Source: Armigeres subalbatus
Taxonomy: Eukaryota > Arthropoda > Insecta > Diptera > Culicidae
Assembly (NCBI RefSeq): GCF_024139115.2
Contig: NC_085141.1
Location: 41,222,565 to 41,286,564, forward strand
Reading direction: 5' to 3'
DNA length: 64,000 nucleotides
This document shows positions 44,123 through 53,882 of the stretch, piece after piece. The notes under the pieces were generated by a model, which worked only from the letters and a program-made list of their open reading frames with translations, made no database searches and was not told the DNA's origin. The position numbers and the translations under genes were made by a program. Each line of letters starts with the position of its first letter. Position 1 is the first letter of the stretch.

Positions 44123-44395
44123 CACGGATAGAAAAAGTTGTTGAAATTTACACGAAAGTAATGCACATAAAGGGAATGCCAATAAGAGCGTAAATTTAAA
44201 CGATATTATTATCTGAATGTATGCAATTTGTATTGCATTATGTCACTTTTTATACAAAGAAGTGTCATAATGCTATGTAAATTGCATACATTTAGGGCGA
44301 ACTTGTTGGAAAAGATCCATGTACGCTCGGAATAGTGTAATTTTCCACGTCTTTATTATTTACGCGCTGATTACTTTTCATTATTTTTTTCTGTG
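44123..44395. mobile_element. Palindromic TA-flanked MITE, 273 bp
   Basis: Ends are CACGGATAGAAAAA and its approximate complement TTTTTTTCTGTG, flanked by TA (44121-44122 and 44396-44397). Inside, AATGTATGCAATTTGTATTG is mirrored by a CATAATGCTATGTAAATTGC-type stretch about 50 bases later, so the element folds back on itself. Non-coding. Confidence 0.7.
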
Positions 44396-44399
44396 TAAG

Positions 44400-44824
44400 T
44401 AACAAACCACAAACCACACCGAACCCTCCACTTCATTGTCAGTTATCACCAGGCTTGCCAAAAACTTCTCGCCGAGTAGAAAATGAGCAAGAGCAGGAGT
44501 TTTTTTGAGGAGCACTAATAAGCATCAAAACTCACAGCATTGTGCATCATTAAACCCGAGCTTGTGCGTCGCAAAACAAGAGCGAGTCCATCTGTTCATC
44601 TTTTTCTTTTGGTGCGTCACTCACTTACACTCACACTCAAAACAGCCTCCAAGATTTTTTCACATACAAAGCGTCGCTCCGGAGGCTCAATGAATGCTCT
44701 TTCGCCCGACGCCTCACTCACATGTGTTTTTATTTTGCTTTTCCTCACTCTGTTTTTTTGTACCTCGGCTTTTTTACGCTTCCACTCAATTGTGAGGATG
44801 CGAAGGCAGCATTTTGCTGATGAT
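44400..44824. other. Unassigned sequence upstream of the SINE
   Basis: Mixed composition with CACTCAC repeats on the plus strand and overlapping 62-106-codon frames on both strands. No domain recognised. Confidence 0.4.
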
Positions 44825-44832
44825 GATTTTAT

Positions 44833-45127
44833 ATTGGGGCCCTCCTTAGCCGTGCGGTAAGACGCGCAGCTACAAAGCAAGACCATGCTGAGGGTGGCTG
44901 GGTTCGATTCCCGGTACCCGGTCTAGGCAATTTTCGGATTGGAAATTGTCTCGACTTCCCTGGGCATAAAAGTATCATCGTGTTAGCCTCATGATATACG
45001 AATGCAAAAATGGTAACTTGGCTTAGAAACCTCGCAGTTAATAACTGTGGAAGTGCTTAATGAACACTAAGCTGTGAGGCGGCTCTGTCCCAGTGTGGAG
45101 ATGTAATGCCAATAAGAAGAAGAAGAA
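44833..45127 (+). mobile_element. Feilai-like tRNA-derived SINE with target duplication
   Basis: The head carries Pol III internal promoter boxes: A-box-like TTAGCCGTGCGG near 44846 and B box GGTTCGATTCC at 44901-44911. A tRNA-unrelated body follows and the 3' end is (AGA)n: AATAAGAAGAAGAAGA. The perfect 8-bp duplication GATTTTAT flanks it (44825-44832 and 45128-45135). Sequence style matches the Feilai family of Aedes mosquitoes, which is one reason for the species inference. RNA would be mobilised by a LINE in trans. Not a functional tRNA. Confidence 0.9.
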
Positions 45128-45160
45128 GATTTTATTTGACTCTAGCAAGGGTGAGGAGTT

Positions 45161-45691
45161 TTGTCAAGCCTGGTTATCACTACACAATCGCAAAACACCA
45201 ACCCACAGATCGCCACAGACTATCCAAACACACTGCAACACACCACAGTCCTACCAACACAAACCAAGACCTCCACACGTCAAGTTCTTCTCTCCACTGT
45301 CATTGTGCGGATCTGCGATGCCAACGGAAGCTCGATGCTTGCCAGAGCACTGCTCGATTCCTGCTTGCAGTATTGTTTTATTTCGTCCGAGTTTTGTCGA
45401 CGCATGAAGCTTGAAGAGTTCCCGAATTATCTACCGGTGAAGGGCATCGGTAACACCAGGAGCGTGTCGAAGAAAGCTGTTAGCGGTACAATCAGCCCAC
45501 GTTTCGATAGCATTTCGGAGTTCGAGGAGGTTATGCGGTTCAACGTCCTGCCGAAGCGGACGATTCCACTTATGAAATGCCGAAAATTGCCTCGACCTGT
45601 TGCAGGAAGAAAGATTCAGGCTCAGCGAGAACGGTCCAACATTACAAAATACCGTATTCGGTTGGGTTGTATCCGGACGAATTCCCAGTAG
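45161..45691 (+). pseudogene. BEL/Pao protease remnant
   Basis: An aspartic protease (peptidase A17 type) would mature the polyprotein. ARALLDSCLQYCFIS aligns with the family's active-site block, but the usual D-S/T-G is D-S-C here, so the catalytic triad is altered. A YLPVKGIGN-type segment follows. The N-terminal ~35 residues before VIVRICDANGS look random. It ends by frameshift at about 45600, with the next segment NGPTLQNTVFGWVVSG in another frame (45600-45788). Confidence 0.8.
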
Positions 45692-45724
45692 CTTGATCTC
45701 CGTACACGCCATATCCACTGCGCT

Positions 45725-46826
45725 GTGTTCCTTGTCCGATCTTCAAGAAGAGCTACTCGTTTCTGGGATCTCGAGAGCTGTCATCTAGCGAGTACCTATT
45801 CTGTGGAAGAGTCCACATGTGAGGAGTTGTTTAAGAAAACCACTACACGTGACGTAGATGGTCGTTTCATCGTGAACCTACCAAAGAAGGACCACGTAAT
45901 CGGTCACCTAGGTAGCTCCAGAGCTGTGGCGGAACGGCGGTTCCTTAGTCTGGAGAGAAGGCTATCAAACAACCCTCAGCTGAAAAAGCTGTATTGCGAG
46001 TTCATGAAGGATTATTGGACAATGGAGCACATGGAAAAGAAGATTTTTCCGGAGCAGTACACTACTTTCTGCCTCATCACGCCGTCTTGAAGCCGGACAG
46101 CACAACAACAAAGTTGCGTGTGGTATTCGATGCTTCGTGCAAAACTTCGTCTGGTCTTTCCCTCAACGACGGACTAATGATTGGCCCTGTGGTCCAGGAC
46201 GACCTAATCTCGATCCATGCTCGATTTCGTCTGCACCGGATCGGTATTGTGGCCGATGTTACAAAAATGTATCGGATGATCAAGATGTGCCCACGTGATC
46301 AAAAATTGCCGACACCGACGAACCTATCGAAGTGTTTCAGGTCACGACCGTTACGGACGGCACCGCTTCCGCTCCTTTTCTAGCCACACGATGTATGGTT
46401 CAGCTAGCAGAAGACGGAGAAGCTACACATCCAGGCGCAGCAAAGGTGCTGTGAAAAGATTTTTACGTCGACGATATGATCACTGGCGTCGACAACCCCG
46501 AAGAAGGAAAACGGCTGGTCAAAGACACAATCGCCCGCACAGACTCTGCTGGATTCACACTACGTAAGTGGAACTCCAACTGTGAAGAGGTGCTAAAGGA
46601 GTCGCAGCCTGATCGTTGTGATCATCGACCGGAATTCGAAATGGACTCGTCACCTCCAATTTCAACCGTGAAAACGTTGGGTCTCGTCTGGTGCACCAGA
46701 ACCGACAACTTTTGTTTTACCATGCCCGAGTGGAATACAACGTCGGTGGTTACGAGGTGTGATTTCCGACGCGTCCAAGCTCTTCGATCCATTGGGTCTG
46801 ATAGAACTAGTCGTCGCCGAAGCTAA
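45725..46826 (+). pseudogene. BEL/Pao reverse transcriptase, in three frames
   Basis: First frame (45725-46090): YSVEESTCEELFKKTT, RFIVNLPKK and AERRFLSLERRL, the connector and N-terminal RT blocks. Second (to about 46310): HHAVLKPDSTTTKLRVVFDA, SLNDGLMIGP and VADVTKMYRMIK, which includes the first catalytic Asp. After further shifts, VDNPEEGKRLV, FTLRKWNSN and KTLGLVWC lie in 46476-46826. The YVDD block falls in the shifted DNA near 46465-46485, where the DNA would read as a DDM-like motif in one frame. Not functional. Confidence 0.85.
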
Positions 46827-46867
46827 AATCTTTATCCAGACACTGTGGAAGCTGGAACTAAACTGGG

Positions 46868-47533
46868 ATGACCCACTCCCATAAAAACCTTCAGGCCTTT
46901 TGGTTGGACTACCGACGGAATCTTAGTTCTCTGGAATCCATTAGCATTCCACGATGGGTTGGGTATACCCAAGAGTGTGTCGCAACCGAATGGCACGGAT
47001 TCTGTGACGCTTCGGATAGTGCATACGGCGCTTGTTTGTATCTCCGCTGTACTTACGCGGACGGTTCAGTGCGTGTCCAGCTAATGATGGCCAAGTCACG
47101 TGTAGCGCCACTAGAGGACCTGAAGAAGAGGAAACGTAAGCAGATTACGCCCTGCTTTGAATTGTCATTCGCCCTGCTTCTCAGTCATTTATACGAGCAA
47201 GTCAGCCAAGCCACCTCACTGGTAATTCCGTCGTACTTCTGGACCGATTCCAGCATCGTCAAATTCTGGATTGCGTCGACACCATCGCGATGGCAAACCT
47301 TTGTGGCGCATAGGGTGCTCGAGATCCAGCACCTGACGAATGGCGGCGTGTGGAATCATGTTGTAGGCATTGAAAATCCAGCAGACGTTTTTTCGCGAGG
47401 AATATCAGCTACACAGCTGGAGCACCAACCACTCTGGTTCAACGGACCTGTTTGGTTGCACCAAGGTCGAAGCTTCTGGCCTGCAACTCTAAATGTCAGC
47501 GTTGAACAGTTTGATCCAGCCTCTCTTGAATAA
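46868..47533 (+). pseudogene. BEL/Pao RNase H and linker
   Basis: A continuous 221-codon frame with WVGYTQECVATEWHGFCDAS and DSAYGACLYLR (catalytic Asp), KSRVAPLEDLKK, a RKQITPCFELSFALLLSHL helix (catalytic Glu in ELSFALLL), SYFWTDSSIVKFWIAS and NPADVFSRGIS. All are typical BEL/Pao RNase H blocks. The ORF ends at 47533 with a TAA that is in the linker to integrase and is probably a private mutation. Confidence 0.85.
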
Positions 47534-47573
47534 CGGAAATCCGTAGCCCTGCCACTGCAAGTCACTACACCAA

Positions 47574-48653
47574 ATGAAATATTCTCGTTGCGCTCGACAC
47601 TATTTTCTCTCGTTCGAATGGTGGCTTTATTACGTCGTTTCCGTCACAACTCGCAAAGAACGCACCGAACTTCCAGGAAACTCGGCTACATTAGCACGCA
47701 AGAATACGAAGATGCTCTACTGCAACTGGTTCACCTCTCCCAAGAAGAATGCTTCAGGAGATTGAAAGTCTGTCCCTGGAGGACATCTAGAATAGCATCA
47801 CTCCACCCCATACTACGAGATGGTACTTCGCGTTGGTGGCCGGCACCGGAATGCAACTGTTTCGCAAAATCGGAAGCATCCAATGATCATCGATCCACGT
47901 CATCCTCTCGCCACGTTGATAATCCACCTTTAGCACGTGAAATTGCTTCACTCCGGACAATAAGTCGTCATCGCAAGCGCCAGAGAAAAATTCTGGATCA
48001 GCAATATTCGAAACCTGGTGCGTAAAGTTCTCCACGAATGCGTCACTTGCTTCTGCGTCAGACCAAGATGTTTGGAACAACTGATGGTCGAACTACCACC
48101 AGAAAAGGTTACACCGGCACCGCCATTCTTGAAGGTCGGTGTGGATTACTGCGGTCCGTTTCTAGTTTCCTACCCCCATCGCCGAAGTAATCCAGTTAAA
48201 TGCTTCGTTGCGGTATTCGTCTGCCTTGTAACGAAGGCAGTTCATGTTGAACCGATCTCACAACGGAGGTGTTTTTGGCAGCACTTTCACTTTCAACGTT
48301 TCACCGCCCGGCGAGGACGACCGGTCCTCATAATGTGTGACAATAATGGTACGAATTTCGTTGGAGCAAAGCGGGAACTTCGACAGCTGTTGAACTTGTT
48401 CGAGCAGCAGCAATTCCAGAACGCCGTAGCTTGCAACGCCGCGAATGAAGGGATTGAATTCAAGTTCATCCCAGCAAGGTCACCGAACTTTGGCGGTCTG
48501 TCGGAAGCCGTCGTGAAGTGCTTCAAGAACGCTTTCAAGAAGGTCATCGGAACCCAAACGCTGTTGTACGATGCAAATCGTACGTTAAATGCAAACCGTG
48601 CTCACGCAGATCGAAGCTGTTTTGAACTCAAGACCCCTCACTCCGCTCAGTAA
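47574..48653 (+). pseudogene. BEL/Pao integrase
   Basis: The zinc-binding N-terminus is split over 47588-48025 in shifted frames. The catalytic core is continuous at 48018-48600: FLKVGVDYCGPFLVS (first Asp), VCLVTKAVHVEP, RPVLIMCDNNGTNFVGAKRE (second Asp) and SPNFGGLSEAVVKCFK (Glu), so D, D and E of the DDE triad are present. BEL integrases normally read GGLWEAAVK; the S and V here are departures. A frameshift after about 48605 moves the reading to the C-terminal ORF. Confidence 0.87.
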
Positions 48654-49083
48654 CGATCCTGGAGATTTCGAAGCGCTCACATCTGGGCATTTTCTGATAC
48701 AGCGTCCACTAACTGCAATCGCTGAACCCAATCTGGACAATTTTCCAACCAACCATCTTTCCGTCTGGCAAAGGGCGCAGGACTTTTCTCAGAAGTTGTG
48801 GAAAACGTGGACCACATTGTACCTTTCCGACCTGCACAACCGCACAAAGTGGACACGCCAACGTGATAACATTTCCGTCGGCACTATAGTGCTGCTGATG
48901 TACGAGCCGCTTCCGCCGCTGAAATGGAATTTGGGTCGTGTGACTGCCATTTTCCGTGGCTCAGACGATAACATCCGTTTAGTAGACGTGCGCACTACGA
49001 ATGGGGTCTTCCGAAGAGCAATCTCGAAGATTTGCGTACTCCCTATACGGTACAACGCAAACTCAACCAGCGAAGAGGCATAA
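48589..49083 (+). pseudogene. BEL/Pao Pol C-terminal domain (DUF5641-like)
   Basis: 164 codons: LTQIEAVLNSRPLTPLS, LTSGHFLIQRPLTAIAEPNL, WQRAQDFSQKLWKTW and VLLMYEPLPPLKWNLGRVTA are hallmark blocks of the C-terminal extension of BEL/Pao integrases. It ends at TAA 49081-49083. It follows the integrase core in the next frame, overlapping it by about 65 bases. Confidence 0.87.
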
Positions 49084-50835
49084 CTCGCCTCCACCGGTGG
49101 TGCTTCGGTACCCGCGGAGGTCCTTGTGGCCTCCGCACTCCAGTAAGTTTTGTTTTTCATCAGTATTTCAAAAAGTTATCGGAATGTTTATACCCCATAG
49201 TGGCTGTTCTACCGGTCCCGGGTCCCCGGGACAGTCGATCGTTCGGAACCAACCCCATCAGTCCAAGACCATTGGTGTAAATAAGGGGGTGCTGGGGCTG
49301 GCCCTCCAGACCTACTTGCGGCCCCCCCCCAGAAAATTTTGAAAAGTCATTCCAAATTAGTCCGTTTTTATTTCATTTACATATTTCCTACATATTTCTT
49401 AATTTTCATTATGAATTCTATAAACATATTGTTTGTTGCGTTATCACATCTATGACCATTTGTTCAGCAAAGCATCGAAATATTTAAGTTGGACCCCCGG
49501 GAACATTTTCTCGATTTTTAAGCTAAAATCAATGCCGCTTCTAATTCAGTTGCTAGCTTAAAATAATAAATTTGTTCTGCATTTGTTTGACTAGTATCCT
49601 GGTCGCAGAAACATAAAAACATAATTGTATTAAGATATAAATATTTCTGTTCTATTAAACTACCATCCGCTTCAAAAAGACTGAAGCAACTACATCAAAA
49701 TGAGCACATGTACACAAATCCGGTCAATGAAATTTCGAACGACCATTCTTTCGAAAATCTTCGAGTTAATCGCAAGGTATGCCGCAAAACAGTTGATCAA
49801 ATTCCTATGGAGCTTTTTGCTCTCGCTATATAATTCTGGCACAGAAAGATATAAAATTATAAAACTTAAGAATCTTTGTTACAATGACAGAAAAATCAAC
49901 AACGCATTCCATTGAAAGTATTAGGACAAAACTTAGGCAACCTTCGCACTCACAACAGAGATTGCATTAAAGAAATATTTTTATAATCCTCAAAAGATCT
50001 TGTTCTATTTAATTTTTTGGCGATTTCATAAAGATCATCGGAAAACTCTTTTGTGCCTGCTTTAGTTAGAATTTGTTTTTTAGGATAAAAAAATTAGATT
50101 TAGAAACCAGTTCATATCAGAAAACATTTCCTTTGCAGCACAATTCAGATCGATTTGGTTGCTTCTCAAGTCTCTTTGATTTTTTGCGGAGAAATCTCTC
50201 ACCTATTCAGAAAACCATAATAAAGCCTCTTCCTAACGTCAGTAACTACAAAAACCCTATGTTATTTTGGAATTTGAATTATGACTCATGGAATTTATGA
50301 CTCATAAAAAACATTTTAGGATTCCAAATTTGTGTTCATCGGTACTTAACTATTTCAGCACATAGCATACATTTTGGAATTTTGCATGAATACTTATATT
50401 GATTATGACAAAATTTCGTGGAATTTATTCTACATCTAAAGAGTTTCAAAAATTTCAAGTTTCAAAAAAATCGAGATCTTTATGCATAAGGTAATCATGG
50501 AAATGCTTGAAAACTTTCAGAAATATACTCATATCGAAATTCATTTATAGATAATTCGAAGAAGATTCTTGAATCTTAGATTACACACTTATCCACATTT
50601 AGTAACATGGAGAAGACAAGTTAACACATACTCAGCGTTTTGAAGCAATCACAGCATCATTGGAAATCAATTGTATTATTCGCGATTTTTTATGTTAGTT
50701 TTAGGACGAATGAGCGATAAACTTAGTCAAACAATTTCTATTGCAACCCATGCGCACAGTGCTTTAAATCGCCTTTGAAAATTACATCCCACCAGCTGAT
50801 GCCATGGCCCCCCCTAGACCGAGACTCTAGTTACG
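49084..50835. other. Unassigned DNA downstream of the BEL remnant
   Basis: Right after the pol stop is a GC-rich hairpin GCGGAGGTCC...GGCCTCCGC (49115-49137) and a C9 run near 49323. From 49340 to 50830 the DNA is AT-rich, with short frames only. The BEL 3' LTR is expected here but I could not delimit it. Confidence 0.4.
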
Positions 50836-51471
50836 CTTATGTCCAAGACTCTTTCCATGAACCCCCAGTCCGAGGTACAAACGCATGTTGGTGATGGTAG
50901 TTGTGAACGTCCTCAAGCAGTCCTGTCCATCGAACCCTAGTTAGAGTAATCCGTTTGAGTCGGCCCCCGGTTCTATTTTGTTGCATGGCTAATTCGTCAC
51001 ATTTCGCCGAGGTATATCCTGACACACTCGCTAGTCCAGAAGTTGCAGTGCCAATTGGAGTTTGGCCAACTCTACGAGCATCCTATGACAACCGGATCAG
51101 CCCATGGCGCGGTATGAGCTCACCGCAACCGTCAGGACCCTTGGTAACGATATGGTCGAATTTTCATCCCTTTCCAATCGTTGGACATCGACACCGCCGC
51201 TGGTAGCGGCCGCGGAGGCCATGAGGGCCTCCGCTCCAGGCAAGTTGTTGTATTGTACATAAATCCAAGTGAAAAAGCACCCTCTCATTTTCAGCAACGT
51301 TTGATGCCTTTCCGTCGTCGTCGAGGACAACTGACAGACAACTGAGAGGACTTCCCATCAGCGATTGAGGCCCATCGTCCGTATGCACGAGGCAAATGAA
51401 TCGACCGCACCCCCCGAAGAAGAACTACCGTCATTCATTTCACCGTCAGCAATCAAGTCGCAGATGTACCA
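50836..51471. other. GC-richer locus into which the gypsy element inserted
   Basis: Contains a hairpin GCGGAGGCC...GGCCTCCGC (51211-51230) similar in design and context to the one after the BEL pol at 49.1 kb, followed by CAAGTTGTTGT and TTTTCAG. From about 51330 an open frame reads on through the target site and continues beyond the gypsy element at 59139. This may be the 3' end of another BEL-like copy or a host exon; unresolved. Confidence 0.35.
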
Positions 51472-51681
51472 TGTAGATAAAAAGAAATAATAAAATAAAT
51501 TTAAATTACAAATGAATGAAAGCTTTTGCAATTCAATGAAAATGAAAATCCAGATGAAAGCATCTCTATGTAATATTCCCTGATTGATTTAACGGTTGTC
51601 ATGCTATTATTGGCATTCGCAGGAGTGCCACAACACAGCATTCTTTAAAAGAGGCGGAGCCTGTTGTGCTCGCTTTCCAAT

Positions 51682-51718
51682 TATAAAACACGCGGTAGTA
51701 CCGTACTGAGACTCATTC
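51682..51718 (+). promoter_or_regulatory. LTR core promoter 1: TATAAAA plus initiator TCATTC
   Basis: TATAAAA at 51682-51688 and initiator-like TCATTC at 51713-51718. The first T of TATA and the A of TCA are 33 nt apart, the usual arthropod geometry. The equivalent in the 3' LTR is TATAAAA at 58358-58364. Confidence 0.65.
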
Positions 51719-51726
51719 ATTCATCG

Positions 51727-52143
51727 GACGTCGTGACGAACGGGTCGAGCAACAGTGGGTCGAGGTTTCCCCACCCAGCAGCAACATCGTCGAGCCCTCC
51801 CCTCCCCCGGCGAGCAAGGGTATATAACCAGTGGTGCTTCCGCACCACGGGTCATTCGCATACCAGACGTCGTGACGAGCGGGTCGAGCAACAGTGGGTC
51901 GAGGTTTCCCCACCCAGCAGCAACATCGTCGAGCCCTCCCCTCCCCCGGCGAGCAAGGGTATATAACCAGTGGTGCTTCCGCACCACGGGTCATTCGCAT
52001 ACCAGACGTCGTGACGAGCGGGTCGAGCAACAGTGGGTCGAGGTTTCCCCACCCAGCAGCAACATCGTCGAGCCCTCCCCTCCCCCGGCGAGCAAGGGTA
52101 TATAACCAGTGGTGCTTCCGCACCACGGGTCATTCGCATACCG
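51727..52143 (+). repeat. Three tandem 139-bp units inside the LTR
   Basis: Units start with GACGTCGTGACGA(A/G)CGGGTC at 51727, 51866 and 52005, and a partial copy starts at 52144 (GACGTGGTGACGGGCGGGTC). Each contains CCCTCCCCTCCCCCGGCGAG, GGGTATATAACC and a GTGGTGC...GCACCAC hairpin. The 3' LTR has the same organisation at 58404-58812 with units of 134, 139 and 136 bp. The 88-148-codon frames across them, on both strands, are artefacts. Confidence 0.95.
51821..52135 (+). promoter_or_regulatory. LTR core promoters 2-4: TATATAA plus TCATTC in each unit
   Basis: TATATAA begins at 51821, 51960 and 52099. In each case the A of TCATTC lies exactly 33 nt further on (51854, 51993, 52132), the same as for promoter 1. 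Between them is the GTGGTGC...GCACCAC inverted repeat. A partial downstream-element-like GGGTC lies near +28. Pol II initiation from each is an inference from geometry. Confidence 0.6.
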
Positions 52144-52277
52144 GACGTGGTGACGGGCGGGTCGAGGCAAATCCCATTCGTCGTACGCCCAACTTAGGTA
52201 AGGCATAGTTCTACCCTGAACTATTACACAGGAAAAGAAAAGAGCACATGGAGTTAATCCGAATAATTTTCTTAAAT

Positions 52278-52360
52278 AACATTAGGATCCATTTCCTTTT
52301 CCGAAATGGATTCTAATGTTAGCAACATCTTATACTGTTTGGAAAAGTTTTCCAAATAGT
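52278..52360 (+). promoter_or_regulatory. Two consecutive hairpins in the leader
   Basis: Hairpin 1: arms 52278-52295 and 52303-52320, 18 bp with one G-T wobble and a 7-base loop. Hairpin 2: arms 52334-52346 and 52348-52360, 13 bp with one mismatch and a one-base centre. Both lie between the promoters and the gag ATG and are preserved in the 3' LTR (from 58947). A role in translation, packaging or reverse transcription is possible but inferred. Confidence 0.7.
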
Positions 52361-52393
52361 ACAAGAGTTAATTAAATAATTTTTCAAGCCATT

Positions 52394-52509
52394 ATGGAGG
52401 ATAAGCAGCAGCGGAGCACTTTACCGCCACGACCACTGTTGGCTGCAGAGTCAACGGGAAATTTCGACAATGGCGCATCCGGTAGCAGAACTTCGGTACC
52501 TCCCAAGCA
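52394..52509 (+). CDS. Gypsy gag exon 1, starting inside the LTR
   Basis: The ATG at 52394 lies 76 bp upstream of the LTR end. The frame begins MEDKQQRSTLPPRP, reads through the LTR boundary (52469) and the candidate primer-binding site at 52471, and reaches a donor CA|GTAAGTATC at 52510. If spliced to 52688 the frame stays open and joins the main gag ORF; unspliced it stops one codon later at TAA (52511-52513). The upstream frame is therefore 38 codons plus two bases. The splice is a prediction from sequence; the LTR-embedded ATG and open frame are directly visible. The identical start in the 3' LTR produces a chimeric ORF at 59063. Confidence 0.6.
52471..52488 (+). promoter_or_regulatory. 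Candidate tRNA primer-binding site
   Basis: TGGCGCATCCGGTAGCAG begins two bases after the LTR end. PBSs start with TGG, complementary to the CCA end of tRNA, and TGGCGCA...CGGTAG resembles the serine-tRNA-primed sites of some gypsy elements. The exact tRNA was not identified. It lies within the predicted gag exon 1. Confidence 0.65.
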
Positions 52510-52687
52510 GTAAGTATCATTGTAAAGCGTCAGATAAGAGCAACGGAACTGTAGTCGAGGCAGTATCCGTTATAGATGAGGAGCTCTGGTAGTCGAGACA
52601 GAGTGTCCATGCCTTCAATGCACTATGACAGTACTCTGATAGTCGAGACAGAGTAACTCAAATTTTATTCTCTTTTCCTTTCGACAG
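52510..52687 (+). other. Predicted 178-nt intron in gag
   Basis: Donor GTAAGTATC (52510) and acceptor TTTTCCTTTCGACAG (ending 52687) with an excellent pyrimidine tract. The phase fits: exon 1 ends with CA and exon 2 begins with G, preserving the gag frame. Within it, CTCTGRTAGTCGAGACAGAGT-like text occurs twice (near 52580 and 52633), with a third weaker GTAGTCGAGGCAGT near 52552. Unspliced RNA would be the genome. Confidence 0.55.
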
Positions 52688-53882
52688 GAAATCCAAAGGC
52701 AAAGTAACAAAGAAAATGCTTATGGAGCAGCTTGAAGCCCTTAAGTCCGAATTGGCTATTGTAAGATCCGAAAAAGGAAGCGGATCAGTTACAACAACTG
52801 CGGCATACGATTCAGTCGACTTCAGATCCAGTGAAGTGTTCGAGTCCAATCAACCGGTACTATCAGAAAACGCATCGATATTGGCCACAATGAACAATAT
52901 GTCCCTAGGGTCATTACACATCCCTGAATGCAGCCCATCGGAAGGTGAATCCGATATTGATAAAAAAGCATACGAACATTGGAAAGAGGTGTTGGTTGCA
53001 TCGTTCAATCTTGTTCGCGCTCAAGACGAGCGTGCAAAGATGGATATCTTTCGGATTAAGGCTGGCCCAAAGTTACTGGAAATAATGCAAGGAACATCGT
53101 CCGTCCCGGAAATGCCAAATGAATGTACACACCCATTTTCCAATGCAATCGCCCGTTTGGATCAATATTTTGGATCTAGAACGTACATTATCGGACAACG
53201 GGGGAAACTAATGAACATGGTGCAACGTGACGGAGAATCCAACCTTGCTTTTGTTAGACGCGTTGCTGCAGCGGCCAAACTTTGCGGCTATAAATGTGAT
53301 GAGGAAATGGAAGCTGCAGTACGTACAATAGTGAAGGGTACTGCCGACAGTCGAGTCCGTGTACTAGCCCATAGAAACTGGGTCAACCAGGGGGACTTAA
53401 ACAGCTTGATCGAAATGGTGCGAGATCGTGAGATGGAACTGTTCAACGAGCAAGAATACCAAAAGCATAACCGTCAGAATAATTCGGTTATTGCTACCGT
53501 AACACAATCCACATATACACGACCGGCGTCTCGTCGTGGACCGGGTCGTGGTGCCGGACCGAGATACAGAGGGAATCAACGAGGAAGAGGAACTTATCGG
53601 CGAGAGCGGGCTAGCATCGAAGGTTCTTCACGCGGCTCGTGTTGGAGATGTGCAAGCATATACCACGAGGCCTCTAATTGTCCAAATTTGGACAAGGTGT
53701 GCCACAATTGCAAGCGTCGTGGGCATCTAGCTCGCACTTGCGCAACACAACCGCAGGTAGGAGCAGGTCAGAAGCGTCAGTTGAACGAACCAGCTGATGA
53801 AGAATCAAAGCCGAAAATAGCAGCAATCACCCAAAACGGTGAAGAAGATGAGAAAAAGGTACATGATAGTGACGTGGAATAA
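52688..53882 (+). CDS. Gypsy Gag main exon
   Basis: Structural protein that would form the particle and bind RNA. The open frame from 52689 runs to TAA at 53880-53882; the first ATG in it is at 52716 (388 codons), but the frame extends upstream to the splice acceptor. A Gag capsid-like region lies in the middle (HWKEVLVASFNLVRAQDERA, YFGSRTYIIGQRGKLMNM, AFVRRVAAAAKLCGY). A basic Arg/Gly tract follows (RRGPGRGAGPRYRGNQRGRG). Two canonical CCHC zinc knuckles are CWRCASIYHEASNC and CHNCKRRGHLARTC. It ends with an acidic tail. No stop or frameshift is seen. Confidence 0.85.

Larger units (their letters stand above)
45161..49083 (+). mobile_element. Decayed BEL/Pao LTR retrotransposon, pol only
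   Basis: The order protease, reverse transcriptase, RNase H, integrase and C-terminal domain is that of a BEL/Pao Pol polyprotein. Five or more frameshifts separate the pieces. Gag and both LTRs are not recognisable: the left side starts in the protease just after the SINE target duplication, and the right side ends with the Pol stop at 49083. The sub-parts are listed separately. Confidence 0.88.
51472..52469 (+). repeat. Gypsy 5' LTR (998 bp)
   Basis: Matches 58148-59138 along its whole length. From left to right it holds an AT-rich U3, a TATAAAA promoter, three tandem 139-bp units (51727-52143) plus a partial fourth, two hairpins and the beginning of gag (ATG at 52394). The terminal TG and CA are present. 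Confidence 0.95.

Noticed and set aside
44846..44911. A tRNA gene by A and B boxes
   Set aside because: No cloverleaf acceptor stem pairs around the boxes; a SINE body, (AGA)n tail and target duplication follow. It is a tRNA-derived SINE.
51713..52208. Overlapping 88-137-codon frames on both strands of the gypsy LTR
   Set aside because: They are products of the GC-rich 139-bp tandem unit; the same frames recur in the 3' LTR and on opposite strands, with no domain.
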